Shown: positions 7,139 through 15,789, counted from the first letter of the stretch. The stretch: DNA of 47,089 nt from Paludibacteraceae bacterium (GCA_024401495.1 JAKSKW010000014.1:1-47089); one strand, 5' to 3'. The notes: a model not told the origin generated them from the letters alone. Numbers and translations are program-made.

Positions 7139-7256
7139 ACATTATTGAGCAATCCTCTACTAAAGGTCACAGCAGCGGGACTGTCCGGGACTCTCACCCG
7201 ATTCCCTTTTAATCCGAAATGGAGGATAAATCCCCAAGTCGGAACAAAACGTGGTG

Positions 7257-7264
7257 CAAAGATA
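7257..7264 (-). promoter_or_regulatory. -7 promoter box for the B12 operon
   Basis: The minus strand reads TATCTTTG, matching TAnnTTTG, about 20 bp upstream of the riboswitch 5' edge. It starts just after the stop region of the TPR gene (7296), so the B12 operon appears to have its own promoter. No clear upstream TTTG box was found. Confidence 0.6.
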
Positions 7265-7295
7265 CACTTTTTAATTCACAACGTGCTATGCGAAA

Positions 7296-8879
7296 CTATT
7301 TCTTCTTTGGTCTAAACTCGTTTACTAACTCCCAAAATTCTGGTAGTTTACGGTATTCAATCATATCCACGTCGATAAGGGCAGAGAAAATATCCTTAGT
7401 TTCCTTTTCAAAAGCCATTCTTAAATATACCAAGCCTTCCTTATACTCACCTATAAGGCCATACGCACAGGCAATATTAAAGAGTCTTTTGTCGAATCCA
7501 TTTTTCACATCCTCCTCACACGACGATTTCATCTTATCCTTTTGACCTAAAATTGCATAGGCAAACTTCGAGAATGGTCCAGAAGCAAAATCCTTATTCT
7601 CCAGCAATGCATTCACAATCGTTTCCGCGTCTTTCTGTCTGCCCATTCTATACAACAACGACGCCTTTTTTAATCTATCGAAGTCAGTGACATTAGATGA
7701 TTTATGCATCAACTCCAAATCAGCCAAAGCGCCATCTAAATCGCCCTTAAGATGTTTGATGTCAGATCGGTTTTCTAAAATATTTCTTTTGGATGAAGGA
7801 TTCTCTTTTATCAATATGTCAGCACACTCTAATGCTTTGTCATATTGCTCCATAGCCATGTGAATTTTCATTTTTTGATACCAGCATCTCATTTTCTTAG
7901 GGTCCACCGCATAGGCAGAATCACAGTATGCCAAAGCCAATTCAAACTCACCCGTCATTGAGTAGCAATCTGCAATATACAGATAATCTAGATAATCGTC
8001 TACTCCTTTATGCAATGCGGCAGAATATAAATCAATAGCCTCGTATGGTCTTCCATTATTGAAATAAAGATTTGCCATCAAGTTTTTCCAGATAAGTTTC
8101 GACGGTTCTTTTTCTGACTTGGCTTTAAGTTTAGACATTACAGAATCAAACGATGTCGAATCAATCACTTGATCTAGCAAACGACTGGCACCATCAAAAT
8201 ATTTTGTAGGAATTGCAGACATAGCGTCTTCCACCGCCTTGTCGTACTCTTTCATCTTCAAATATGAATTTCCGCGTAAGACATAAGTGTAATGCCCATC
8301 AGGAAAATTAACAAGTGATGTAGAGTACCAGTCCACAGCGCCCTTATAATTTCCCTTATAGTATTCATTTAGGGCAACACCCCTGTAAGCCTGCAGATTA
8401 GGCTCCATGGCGATAACCTTTTTTAATTCGGCCGTCGACTTGTCATACTGGCCCATTTTTCTAAACAAGATGGCTCTGTCCAACAACACCTCCTTTTGAC
8501 CTGGATCTATAGAGATGGCAATATCATACGTTTTCAATGCAGACGCAGTATCTTTGATATCCAAATAGAAAGCTGCCTTCGTTCCATAACAAACAGGAAG
8601 ACTTGGATCGTCCTTCTTTGTATATTTGATGGCTTTATCTATATACTTAAACGCATTATCAATATCATTCAAATCATAACAAAGAACCGCAATCTTATGT
8701 AGAGCGTCAATATCCTTAGGATTTTTCTTTAACGCCTTCTTCAACATTTCCATCGCTCCAGCGTAGTCTTTTTGGGCGTATAAGGCGGCTGCACTTCTAA
8801 CCTCAACAGATGAGGCACCAACAGTGCAGACTGAAACCAAAACAGTAAAGATTGCAACAAATAGTCTTTTCATATTCAT
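7296..8879 (-). CDS. Exported tetratricopeptide-repeat protein
   Basis: A 527-aa protein with a cleavable signal peptide (MNMKRLFVAIFTVLVSVCTVGA), followed by TPR helices over almost its whole length. Clear units include YAGAMEMLKKALKKNPKDID, DIDNAFKYIDKAIKYTKKD, TASALKTYDIAISIDPGQKE, YDKSTAELKKVIAMEPNLQA and FELALAYCDSAYAVDPKKM. TPR arrays bind partner proteins; no enzyme domain is visible, and the partner is unknown. The periplasm is its likely location. Two ATGs lie two codons apart at the start and cannot be told apart by eye. It precedes the B12 operon on the same strand, but the operon has its own promoter, so a functional link is not implied. Confidence 0.8.
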   Translation of the reverse strand: MNMKRLFVAIFTVLVSVCTVGASSVEVRSAAALYAQKDYAGAMEMLKKALKKNPKDIDALHKIAVLCYDLNDIDNAFKYIDKAIKYTKKDDPSLPVCYGTKAAFYLDIKDTASALKTYDIAISIDPGQKEVLLDRAILFRKMGQYDKSTAELKKVIAMEPNLQAYRGVALNEYYKGNYKGAVDWYSTSLVNFPDGHYTYVLRGNSYLKMKEYDKAVEDAMSAIPTKYFDGASRLLDQVIDSTSFDSVMSKLKAKSEKEPSKLIWKNLMANLYFNNGRPYEAIDLYSAALHKGVDDYLDYLYIADCYSMTGEFELALAYCDSAYAVDPKKMRCWYQKMKIHMAMEQYDKALECADILIKENPSSKRNILENRSDIKHLKGDLDGALADLELMHKSSNVTDFDRLKKASLLYRMGRQKDAETIVNALLENKDFASGPFSKFAYAILGQKDKMKSSCEEDVKNGFDKRLFNIACAYGLIGEYKEGLVYLRMAFEKETKDIFSALIDVDMIEYRKLPEFWELVNEFRPKKK

Positions 8880-8921
8880 GATGTCTTTTAGTCAATAATA
8901 TTTGTAGGAGATTTACAGCGC

Positions 8922-9032
8922 TTGTCCAAAATGAGGATTGTTAAGGGCCCATTTTTGATTTATTTGGCCCTAACCCCTCCTCCAACGCGAGTCCGTAGGA
9001 CGAGCGTATAAACAAAAAGCGTGTTTGGACAA
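8922..9032. repeat. MITE-like dispersed element, copy A (complete)
   Basis: An element of 111 bp bounded by exact 9-bp terminal inverted repeats: TTGTCCAAA (8922-8930) and TTTGGACAA (9024-9032). It contains an internal stem GTCC-GTA-GGAC (8991-9001) and a GGGCC/GGCCC stem (about 8944-8978). It is in the opposite orientation to copies at 36154-36240, 36762-36851 and 43423-43456. No coding capacity. Confidence 0.8.
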
Positions 9033-9181
9033 CTCGTATATAATCACCTATTTGAATCCAAAAATATGAATAAAATATTAGAATCCAAAACATAAGATAT
9101 TAACGACATGGTAATTATTAAATTAGCGATTATTCAAATCAAAGGATATTTACCCACACGTTCCATCAAAACATGTAAAAA

Positions 9182-9213
9182 TTTTGTTTTTTATCATTTC
9201 TTTTGTAGTTTTG
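9182..9213 (+). promoter_or_regulatory. Bacteroidetes promoter
   Basis: TTTTG (9182-9186), 19-bp spacer, then TAGTTTTG (9206-9213), a good match to TTTG-N19-21-TAnnTTTG. It lies about 77 bp upstream of the lipoprotein start at 9291. Confidence 0.65.
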
Positions 9214-9290
9214 TATGCATGAATGCATGGTGTTTATTTGCCATGCCTATAAAATAAAGGGATTTATATAACCACTTAACTATTTTTGGT

Positions 9291-10088
9291 ATGGACGCGC
9301 TTAAAAACTCAATAATTGCTATTGTTGCATCTTTAGCGTTAACTTCTTGTTTATCAAAGGAAGAACCTAAAACACAAGAAGAAAAATATAATTTTATAGA
9401 ATCCGAAATCAACAAGGAATCTAGCCTGTTCGACGACGAGAAAGAAATCTCAACACAGAAGGAAAATCTTGTCACAACAGCATTGGAGGAAGCATTGCAA
9501 AATAAAGATTTTGTATATGCAAAAAGGTATTGCATATTGCTTTCTTCTTTGAATTATCCTGAATCAGAGAAATTCGAAAGCAAGATTAGAAATGCAAAGT
9601 CGGCAGCGTTGAAAGACTCCTTGATCAGTGCTTTGAAAGAATACGACTTCACAAATGCCAGAATATATTGCGACAATCTAAAACTCGTTAAATATACTGA
9701 GTTTGAGAAATGCAAAAAGATAATCGACAATGCAGAAGCGTCGTTTCTTATCTCTCAGAGAACAGAAGAGGCCAATGCGCAGCTCATCTCTAAGATAGAC
9801 ACAGTGAAAGCAAAGAAAACAGAAATAGGCAAAGAGACTGAAAGTGTCCATATCTATGACCTGCAGGCTAAGACTTATAACAACAAGATTGACGAATACT
9901 TAGGTCTTGCATTGGATTATAAAAATGATGTTTTAGCCAACAAACTTTTGAATCTATATGTTGAAGAGCTATCATACAAATCAGTGAAAAAGGATGGCCA
10001 TGATGTCAACGTGGTGACTGGCTATTCAAACGAAAGAAAGATCAAGGCAACCAAGAGATACCAGGAAGAAAAGAGTCTTTGGGATTAA
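9291..10088 (+). CDS. Lipoprotein of unknown function with two internal helical repeats
   Basis: A 265-aa protein. The signal segment NSIIAIVASLALTSC gives a lipid cysteine at about residue 20, followed by a charged linker (KEEPKTQEEKYNF). Two related helical units of about 50 residues follow: one around ALEEALQNKDFVYAKRYC...SEKFESKIRNAKSA and one around SALKEYDFTNARIYC...FEKCKKIIDNAEAS, each pairing an Ala-Arg/Lys-x-Tyr-Cys motif with an Ile-x-Asn-Ala motif. The C-terminal third is charged and helical. I do not recognise the family. Lys- and Glu-rich composition suggests a soluble periplasmic or surface domain. It stands alone behind its own promoter, before prfB. Confidence 0.7.
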   Translation: MDALKNSIIAIVASLALTSCLSKEEPKTQEEKYNFIESEINKESSLFDDEKEISTQKENLVTTALEEALQNKDFVYAKRYCILLSSLNYPESEKFESKIRNAKSAALKDSLISALKEYDFTNARIYCDNLKLVKYTEFEKCKKIIDNAEASFLISQRTEEANAQLISKIDTVKAKKTEIGKETESVHIYDLQAKTYNNKIDEYLGLALDYKNDVLANKLLNLYVEELSYKSVKKDGHDVNVVTGYSNERKIKATKRYQEEKSLWD

Positions 10089-10127
10089 GATTTGGATTTA
10101 GTGCTTCACACAGGAGTGATTGACTCA

Positions 10128-10159
10128 TTTTGTCATATCACAAATATTCCTTACCTTTG
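10128..10159 (+). promoter_or_regulatory. prfB promoter
   Basis: TTTTG (10128-10132), a 19-bp spacer and TACCTTTG (10152-10159). It lies 28 bp before the prfB ATG at 10187. Confidence 0.65.
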
Positions 10160-10186
10160 CACTAAATTTTACATTCATACGATTTT

Positions 10187-11300
10187 ATGATTACTATAGA
10201 CCAACTAAAAGATGTGTTGGAACGCGAGGACGCGTTGAGGAGGTATCTTTGACATAGATGCCAAGCGTGTGCAGATTGAGGAAGAAGAGATGCGTACGCA
10301 TGACCCTAATTTCTGGGAGGATCAGAAAGCAGCAGAGGTCCAGATGAAGAAGGTGAAAGACCTTAAACGTTGGGTTGAGAAATACGAAGAGGTTCACAAT
10401 GCCGCACAGGAGGTGCAATTGTCTTTCGACTTCTTTAAGGAGGAGTTAGTGACAGAAGCCGACGTCGACCAAGCCTACGAGAAAGCCCTTAAATTGATTG
10501 AAGACCTTGAGATGCAGAATATGCTTCGCGCTGAGGAGGACAAGATGAGCGCTGTGCTTAAGATTGTTGCCGGTGCGGGTGGTACTGAGGCTCAGGACTG
10601 GGCAGAGATGCTATTCAGAATGTATCAGCGTTGGGCCGACCGTCAGGGTTACAAATGCGAGATTTCCAACTACCAGGATGGTGATGAAGCCGGACTTAAG
10701 ACAGCCACAATGAAGATTGAGGGCGATATGGCTTACGGTTATTTGAAGAGTGAGAATGGTGTCCACCGTTTGGTGCGTGTCTCTCCATACAACGCTCAGG
10801 GTAAGCGTATGACTTCGTTCACTTCTGTATTCGTCGTTCCTTTGGTAGACGACTCAATTGAGATCGAAATCAACCCAGCAGGTTTGTCGTGGGATACATT
10901 CCGTTCATCAGGTGCCGGTGGTCAGAACGTCAACAAGGTGGAGTCTGGTGTTCGTTTGCACTATAAATTCCACAACGTATTGACAGACCAGGATGATGAG
11001 ATCGTAATCGAGAACACTGAGACTCGTGACCAGCCTAAGAACAAGGAGAATGCCTTGCGTCTGTTGAGATCACAGTTGTACGATATCGAGTTGGAGAAGC
11101 GTCGCCAGGAGACTGCTAAGATCGAGGCAGGAAAGAAGAAGATTGAGTGGGGAAGCCAGATCCGAAGCTACGTGTTCGACGACCGTCGCGTGAAGGATCA
11201 CCGTACTGACTATCAGACATCTAACGTCAACGCAGTAATGGATGGAGACATCGACGGATTCATCAAGGCTTACTTGATGGAGTTCGGTGGCGGAGAGTAA
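10187..11300 (+). CDS. prfB: Peptide chain release factor 2, with programmed +1 frameshift
   Basis: RF2 ends translation at UGA and UAA. The first 21 codons (from ATG 10187) reach TGA at 10250-10252. A +1 shift at CTT-T-GAC then continues in the frame from 10251 to the stop at 11298-11300, giving about 370 aa, the normal RF2 length. The shift site is the classic one: an internal Shine-Dalgarno-like AGGAGG (10238-10243), then TAT CTT TGA C. Slow reading of UGA when RF2 is scarce favours the shift, so the gene regulates itself. The peptidyl-tRNA hydrolysis motif GGQ is present in SSGAGGQNVNKVESGVRL. A rho-independent terminator follows at 11337-11367. Gene callers may start it wrongly at 10269. 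Confidence 0.96.
10238..10253 (+). promoter_or_regulatory. Programmed +1 frameshift site of prfB
   Basis: AGGAGG TAT CTT TGA C: a Shine-Dalgarno-like hexamer three bases upstream of the CUU-UGA-C slippery stop, as in RF2 genes of most bacteria. It is notable because SD sequences are otherwise rarely used in this window. Confidence 0.95.
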
Positions 11301-11336
11301 GAGCTTAAAGCTTAGAGCTTAAAGTGTATAAAGATT

Positions 11337-11367
11337 GAAGACGGAAGGTTTTCCGTCTTCTTTTTTT
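11337..11367 (+). terminator. Rho-independent terminator after prfB
   Basis: GAAGACGGAA (11337-11346), a GGTT loop and TTCCGTCTTC (11351-11360), followed by seven T. Just before it (11301-11325) is a direct repeat of GAGCTTAAAG-like words, also seen in diverged form at about 42445-42465. Confidence 0.9.
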
Positions 11368-11399
11368 ATATTATTTATTTGATTTTCCATTCTAAATCA

Positions 11400-11407
11400 T
11401 AATTTTG
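11400..11407 (+). promoter_or_regulatory. -7 promoter box
   Basis: TAATTTTG matches TAnnTTTG. A TTTG box lies about 18 bp upstream. It drives the lipoprotein at 11444 and probably hemW. Confidence 0.55.
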
Positions 11408-11443
11408 TATAGTTTTCATCAACAACGCATTAAAGGATATAAT

Positions 11444-12094
11444 ATGGTAAAGAAATTATTTATACTCATTTTAGCAACAATCGCAATCGCACTCTCCTCT
11501 TGCAGAGAGCAGTTTGTTGCCGAGATCGACTTGACTCCAATCAACAAGAATTACCTTATGGGAGGCTGGAAATTCGACTCCGTCCGTGCCGTGATCAACA
11601 CTAAAAATGGAAGCATGCAGAACACTGCAGCCAATGTCTGTCAGAATTTCATGAAGAAGACGTTGGAATGCCGTACTCTATACTTCACTCCTGACACAGC
11701 CTACTGCATCGTCGACATTGATGACGAGGACGCTTTCTTTATGAGACGTAGCGCATACAACGCCGATAGCCACAAAATGACTTTTGAACTGGTAGGAGGA
11801 AATGAGGAATACGAAAAATTCTTAGGCACGTGGTATCTTCCCTTCTGGTATATCAAGGATATGACTCCTAACAGCATGACCGTCTATCTAACTAAAGATG
11901 AGATCGTTACTCTTCTTGAAGCCGACGGTTCGGTGCCTCAGACTATCATCGACAAACTTGAAAGCGGTGCTTGCTACTGCTATTTCAGCCGTTGCCGCTA
12001 CCCTATCTTCGAGGAGATCGAAGAGGCAGAAAAAGCCTGGCAAAAATATACCGAAGAGGATTCAACTGAAGAAGATTCATCCGAAGAAGAGTAA
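11444..12094 (+). CDS. Lipoprotein of unknown function, acidic C-terminus
   Basis: A 216-aa protein starting at ATG 11444, chosen over an upstream in-frame start at 11405 because it places the signal sequence (MVKKLFILILATIAIALSSC, Cys20) at the N-terminus. The body (YLMGGWKFDSVRAVI, ...TLYFTPDTAYCIVDIDDEDAFF..., FLGTWYLPFWYIKDMTPNSM) has the alternating Trp and beta-strand pattern of small lipocalin-like lipoproteins of Bacteroidetes, where GxW near the start is typical; that assignment is tentative. The last 20 residues are almost all Glu, Asp, Ser and Thr. It precedes hemW by 6 bp on the same strand, so the two are probably cotranscribed, without an obvious functional link. Confidence 0.75.
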   Translation: MVKKLFILILATIAIALSSCREQFVAEIDLTPINKNYLMGGWKFDSVRAVINTKNGSMQNTAANVCQNFMKKTLECRTLYFTPDTAYCIVDIDDEDAFFMRRSAYNADSHKMTFELVGGNEEYEKFLGTWYLPFWYIKDMTPNSMTVYLTKDEIVTLLEADGSVPQTIIDKLESGACYCYFSRCRYPIFEEIEEAEKAWQKYTEEDSTEEDSSEEE

Positions 12095-12100
12095 AAGCAA

Positions 12101-13237
12101 GTGGCTGGTCTCTACATTCATATTCCTCTCTGCACACAAAGATGCAGTTACTGCGATTTTTTCTCCACAACGCTTCTCAGCAAACGTGTGGAGTTGATCG
12201 ATGCACTTTGCAAGGAGATGAAGATGCGTGTGGATTATCTACCAAAGGGATTGCCCCTACAGACAATATATATCGGTGGTGGTACACCATCGTTGCTTAC
12301 ATCGGTGGAGATCAACACATTGATTGACTGTGCGTTGGAGACGTTTCCCCACGTCGACATCAAAGAGATGGAGATCACGATGGAGGCAAACCCAAATGAT
12401 TTGACCGACGAGTATCTGAAAAACCTGTCGAGGACAGCCATCAACCGTCTCAGCATCGGTTGCCAATCGTTCAACGACACCACTCTGAAAACCATCAACC
12501 GTCGACATAATGCGAATGAAGCGAAAGAGGCAATCGCCAATGCCCGCAAGTACGGATTCAATAACATCAGCGTCGACTTGATCTATGGCATGCCGTCACA
12601 AACTATTGATTCTTGGAAAGATGACGTTGCAACCGCCATATCCTTAAAACCCAACCATATTTCGGCATACTGCCTTGAATTGCATGAAGGTTCACTTCTG
12701 ACAAAGAAAATTGCGAAGGGAGAACTGACTGCGATGGATGAGTCGGACTGCCTCGTTTGCTTCAAGCATCTTAGAGAAGCGACGTCGGCTGCAGGCTACG
12801 AGCATTACGAGATTTCCAACTTTGCGTTGAACGGATTCCGTTCACGACACAATTCATCCTACTGGCATGACATTCCATACCTCGGAATCGGTCCTGCCGC
12901 ACACTCTTATGACGGCAAAAGCAGACAGTGGAATGTTAGCCATCTGCCAAAATACCTGAAGGCAATCAGCGAAGGAAAACTTGATGCTGAGATTGAAGAG
13001 TTGAGTGTGGAAGAGAAATACAACGACTATATCCTCACTGCGTTGCGCACTAGCGACGGAATTGATTTCCAATACATTTGCGACAAATTCGGCAACAAAT
13101 TCACTGAGTTTGCCAAGGAGATTGCAGCAGCACAAACAAAAGAGAACAACGTGGAGATCGACGGGAATAAATGCCGTCTTACCGAAAAAGGAATCTTCAT
13201 TTCTGATTCCATTTTCACTGAATTTATTGTTGTCTGA
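12101..13237 (+). CDS. hemW: Radical SAM heme chaperone HemW (coproporphyrinogen oxidase-like)
   Basis: A 378-aa protein starting at a GTG (12101), which gives the family's normal N-terminus: LYIHIPLCTQRCSYCDFF. Cysteines 11, 15 and 18 form the CxxxCxxC site for the radical-SAM [4Fe-4S] cluster. YIGGGTPSLL, MEANP, RLSIGCQSF and DLIYGMPSQT follow in the expected order. The start close to the cluster motif, without the longer N-terminal extension of HemN, points to HemW, a heme-binding chaperone, rather than the true oxygen-independent oxidase. The DNA at 12241-12260 (coding for GLPLQ) resembles one arm of the GTAGGGG hairpin repeat. Confidence 0.9.
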   Translation: MAGLYIHIPLCTQRCSYCDFFSTTLLSKRVELIDALCKEMKMRVDYLPKGLPLQTIYIGGGTPSLLTSVEINTLIDCALETFPHVDIKEMEITMEANPNDLTDEYLKNLSRTAINRLSIGCQSFNDTTLKTINRRHNANEAKEAIANARKYGFNNISVDLIYGMPSQTIDSWKDDVATAISLKPNHISAYCLELHEGSLLTKKIAKGELTAMDESDCLVCFKHLREATSAAGYEHYEISNFALNGFRSRHNSSYWHDIPYLGIGPAAHSYDGKSRQWNVSHLPKYLKAISEGKLDAEIEELSVEEKYNDYILTALRTSDGIDFQYICDKFGNKFTEFAKEIAAAQTKENNVEIDGNKCRLTEKGIFISDSIFTEFIVV

Positions 13238-13346
13238 TACCATTCTGACCTGCGAATCAAAAATCGCATAAAAAATCTCAACAATCTACATTTTGAATGG
13301 TTGATATCTATTTCTCCATTCCTCTACCTTTATACTAATAAATGTT

Positions 13347-13354
13347 TATATTTG
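13347..13354 (+). promoter_or_regulatory. -7 promoter box
   Basis: TATATTTG matches TAnnTTTG, 69 bp before the start at 13424. It probably drives the repeat protein and the OmpA-family gene together. Confidence 0.55.
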
Positions 13355-13423
13355 TAGCGTCGCATCAGCTTTATACACAATCTGATTGCATTTTAGTATT
13401 GAATACCAGAAAAACATTTTTGT

Positions 13424-15763
13424 ATGAGAAAAACTAACTACTCACGCAAAACAAGACATATTGTCAAGTTTAGTTCCATGATTGCCGCGACTCTATTCAA
13501 TTGCGCCACATCATTGGCAGAAGACGAACCAGGCAAGACATTGGTCGCTATCCCTACAGGAGACATGACTCAGTTCGTCTACAATGGAGAGCCACAGACA
13601 TTCTCCATTGCCGACAACGAAAACTATAGCGTATTTGGAAACACCCACACTACAGCAGGAGCGTACGAAGTAACCGTGACGCTTAACAATTCTGCCCTTT
13701 GCACTTGGGAAGACGGATCTACTGAGTCAAAAACATATAGTTTTGTAATCAACAAGTCGCAGGTAGAGATTCCAGCAGCTGACGAATCTATTTTCACATA
13801 CGACGGCAAACAGCAGACTTATAACATCGCAGACAATGAGCTCTACACAGCAGAAGGCATCCGCAAAACCAATGCCGGCAACCACGAAGTTATCGTCGCT
13901 CTTAACGACACTGTCAACTATGAGTGGGCTGACAATACCGTCGCAGACAAAACATACAATTTTGTAATCGGCAGAGCATCAGTTGAGATTCCAGCAGCCG
14001 ACACTAGCAAATTCACTTACAACGGAGCGACGCAAGTGTACGCCATCAAGCCAAGCGTCTACTACAACATCAAAGGTAACGCCCAGACAAATGCAGGAAT
14101 GTATGTTGTCAACGTCGAATTGGAGAATGAGAATTATCAATGGACAGACGGAACAACTACAGCTAAAGCATACAATTTTGAAATAGGAAAGGTCAAGGTT
14201 GAGCTTCCAACAGCAAGTGGCGACAGCGTTTTTTTGTATGACGGAAAGATAAAACTATTTGATATAACGCCAAATGAGCATTATATTGTAAACCCTATAA
14301 ATGTAGCAGCGGTAGAAATTGGGACTTACGATAGAACAGTTTATATCACTGATACAGACAACTATATGTGGGTAGACAATACAATTGAGGCTAAAAAACT
14401 CACATTTGTTATTACTGAAGGCATCGTCAAAGAACCAGAGATCACAGATTTCACTTATACAGGAAGAACTATCGATCTTGTCCCACAACACGACAGTTAC
14501 TCTATCATTAACGGACAAGGATTGGACGCAGGAGAATATTTTGTGACAATCGTCCCAAACAAAGGCTATACTTGGGTAGACGGCACAATTGAATCTAAGC
14601 TGTTTGCAGTAAAAATCAATCCTATCTACGTAGAGAAGCCAACCGTGAATTTACAGACTGTCACTTACGACAGCACAACTTACACAATGACTATTCCAGA
14701 GAGCCCCGCTTACATAATTTCGGGATACGCAGAAGGCACAGAACCAGGCACTTACACTTCAACACTAACGTTGAAGCCAAACTATATTTGGAGTGATTCG
14801 ACTACAGATGCCGTCTCTTACGACTTGGTGATTGAGAGAATCAAAGTTGTGATTCCAGAGGAAGACACAACAATTTTCTACTACAACCAGAAAGAGCAGA
14901 CTTTCTCAATCACAAACAGCGACCAATACACAGTGGAAGGCAATGTCCAAAAAGAAATCGGAGAATACACCGTCGCTGTGACTCTTAAAGACACCGTTCA
15001 TTATCAATGGGCAGACGGTACTGTTGCGCCAAGAAACTACCAGTTTGAAATTGCAGAGAGCATAGGTTTTGATTTCGAGCTAGACGAAATGGAGTTTACT
15101 ATCTATCCAGGCGAAAGCATTGAGATCCCTATCAATATCGACGGATTGTTGCAATACTTCAGCATCAACAGTGATGGATTCCCAGAGTTGAAAGACTCCT
15201 TGATCGAGTTCGACAATGCGATGCCAACCATCAAGATTCCGTCTTTGTACACAACAATGCCAGGCAAACACAAAGTCAACGTGACACTTAAGTCGGGAAA
15301 TATCGAAAAGGCTTTCTCTGTCGACGTAAATGTCAACTACCCTGCCTCAGCCATCATCGTATGCTGGAACGACGTGATTGCCGTAGACAAAACAGTGGTT
15401 AACACAACAACATACCAGTGGTATAAAGATGGAGAGTTGATTCCAGGAGCAACAGGCCAATACTATTCTGACGACAATGGACTATGCGGATTATATTCAT
15501 GTGTGGTAGACGGAGGTTTGATTGTCGGACCGACATATCTTGATTTCGGGAAACCAGTATATCTAACCGCACATGGAGAAGTCGGAAAGATCATTGCAAG
15601 TGCAGCAAGTAGCACAGCGGCTAACGTTTTGCTAATGAGCATCAACGGAGAGGTTATCGACTCAAAACCAGTCTCAACAGAGATGGAGTTCACTGTCAAA
15701 GCTGGAGTTTACGTTTTGGCTCTTGAAGGTACAGATAAAAGCGTAGTAGTGATTGTAAGATAA
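13424..15763 (+). CDS. Large exported repeat protein (MBG-like beta domains)
   Basis: A 779-aa protein. An N-terminal signal segment (about residues 15-32) is followed by seven tandem units of roughly 75 residues. Each has the pattern of an F-x-Y-N/D-G start, a Y-x-V/I-x-G-N segment, an AG-x-Y-x-V turn, a W-x-D-G/N-T motif and a closing Y-x-F-x-I strand. This resembles the MBG/Ig-like repeats of Bacteroidetes surface proteins. A different domain follows (about 545-640), then an Ig-like stretch with TTYQWYKDGELIPGATGQYY, then a C-terminal segment (KAGVYVLALEGTDKSVVVIV) that could be a type IX secretion tail. An adhesive or structural surface role is inferred. Unit four and units five to six are more diverged than the rest. 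The OmpA-family gene follows 30 bp downstream. Confidence 0.75.
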   Translation: MRKTNYSRKTRHIVKFSSMIAATLFNCATSLAEDEPGKTLVAIPTGDMTQFVYNGEPQTFSIADNENYSVFGNTHTTAGAYEVTVTLNNSALCTWEDGSTESKTYSFVINKSQVEIPAADESIFTYDGKQQTYNIADNELYTAEGIRKTNAGNHEVIVALNDTVNYEWADNTVADKTYNFVIGRASVEIPAADTSKFTYNGATQVYAIKPSVYYNIKGNAQTNAGMYVVNVELENENYQWTDGTTTAKAYNFEIGKVKVELPTASGDSVFLYDGKIKLFDITPNEHYIVNPINVAAVEIGTYDRTVYITDTDNYMWVDNTIEAKKLTFVITEGIVKEPEITDFTYTGRTIDLVPQHDSYSIINGQGLDAGEYFVTIVPNKGYTWVDGTIESKLFAVKINPIYVEKPTVNLQTVTYDSTTYTMTIPESPAYIISGYAEGTEPGTYTSTLTLKPNYIWSDSTTDAVSYDLVIERIKVVIPEEDTTIFYYNQKEQTFSITNSDQYTVEGNVQKEIGEYTVAVTLKDTVHYQWADGTVAPRNYQFEIAESIGFDFELDEMEFTIYPGESIEIPINIDGLLQYFSINSDGFPELKDSLIEFDNAMPTIKIPSLYTTMPGKHKVNVTLKSGNIEKAFSVDVNVNYPASAIIVCWNDVIAVDKTVVNTTTYQWYKDGELIPGATGQYYSDDNGLCGLYSCVVDGGLIVGPTYLDFGKPVYLTAHGEVGKIIASAASSTAANVLLMSINGEVIDSKPVSTEMEFTVKAGVYVLALEGTDKSVVVIVR

Positions 15764-15779
15764 GGGTTGAATAAGGATC

Positions 15780-15789
15780 AGGAGGAGAG
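15780..15789 (+). promoter_or_regulatory. Shine-Dalgarno sequence deciding the start at 15794
   Basis: AGGAGGAGAG lies 5-14 bases before ATG 15794. An SD this strong is rare here and argues for this start rather than the in-frame TTG at 15767. Confidence 0.7.

Larger units (their letters stand above)
7015..7240 (-). ncRNA. Cobalamin (B12) riboswitch
   Basis: Read on the minus strand, the leader carries the conserved blocks of the cobalamin aptamer in order: AAAAGGGAAT, CGGGTGAGAGTCCCGGACAG, CCCGCTGCTGTGACC (together about 7165-7212), the B12 box GCCACTG (7099-7105), GGGAAGGCGAGC (about 7041-7053) and GAAGTCAGAAGACCTGC (7015-7031). These contact B12 or form its core in known structures. Ligand binding would be expected to reduce expression of the downstream btuB operon. 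Both variable arms are occupied by GTAGGGG hairpin repeats (7060-7086 and 7111-7138). A CTCC-GA-GGAG hairpin at about 6986-6996 could belong to the expression platform. The 5' edge is approximate. Confidence 0.93.
8880..9290. other. Intergenic region of 411 bp between divergent genes
   Basis: This region holds copy A of the 110-bp dispersed element (8922-9032) and, near its right end, the promoter at 9182-9213. I see no gene or RNA motif in the AT-rich rest (9040-9180). Confidence 0.7.

Noticed and set aside
6832..7212. Open frame on the plus strand coding a run of Lys-Arg
   Set aside because: It is produced by the hexanucleotide repeat and the antisense of the riboswitch; no start signal or family similarity.
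10269..11300. prfB starting at the ATG at 10269
   Set aside because: The frameshift site and the upstream 21 codons from 10187 give the correct full-length RF2.
11405..11443. Upstream in-frame start for the lipoprotein before hemW
   Set aside because: It would place extra residues before a clear signal peptide beginning at 11444, and it overlaps the likely promoter box.
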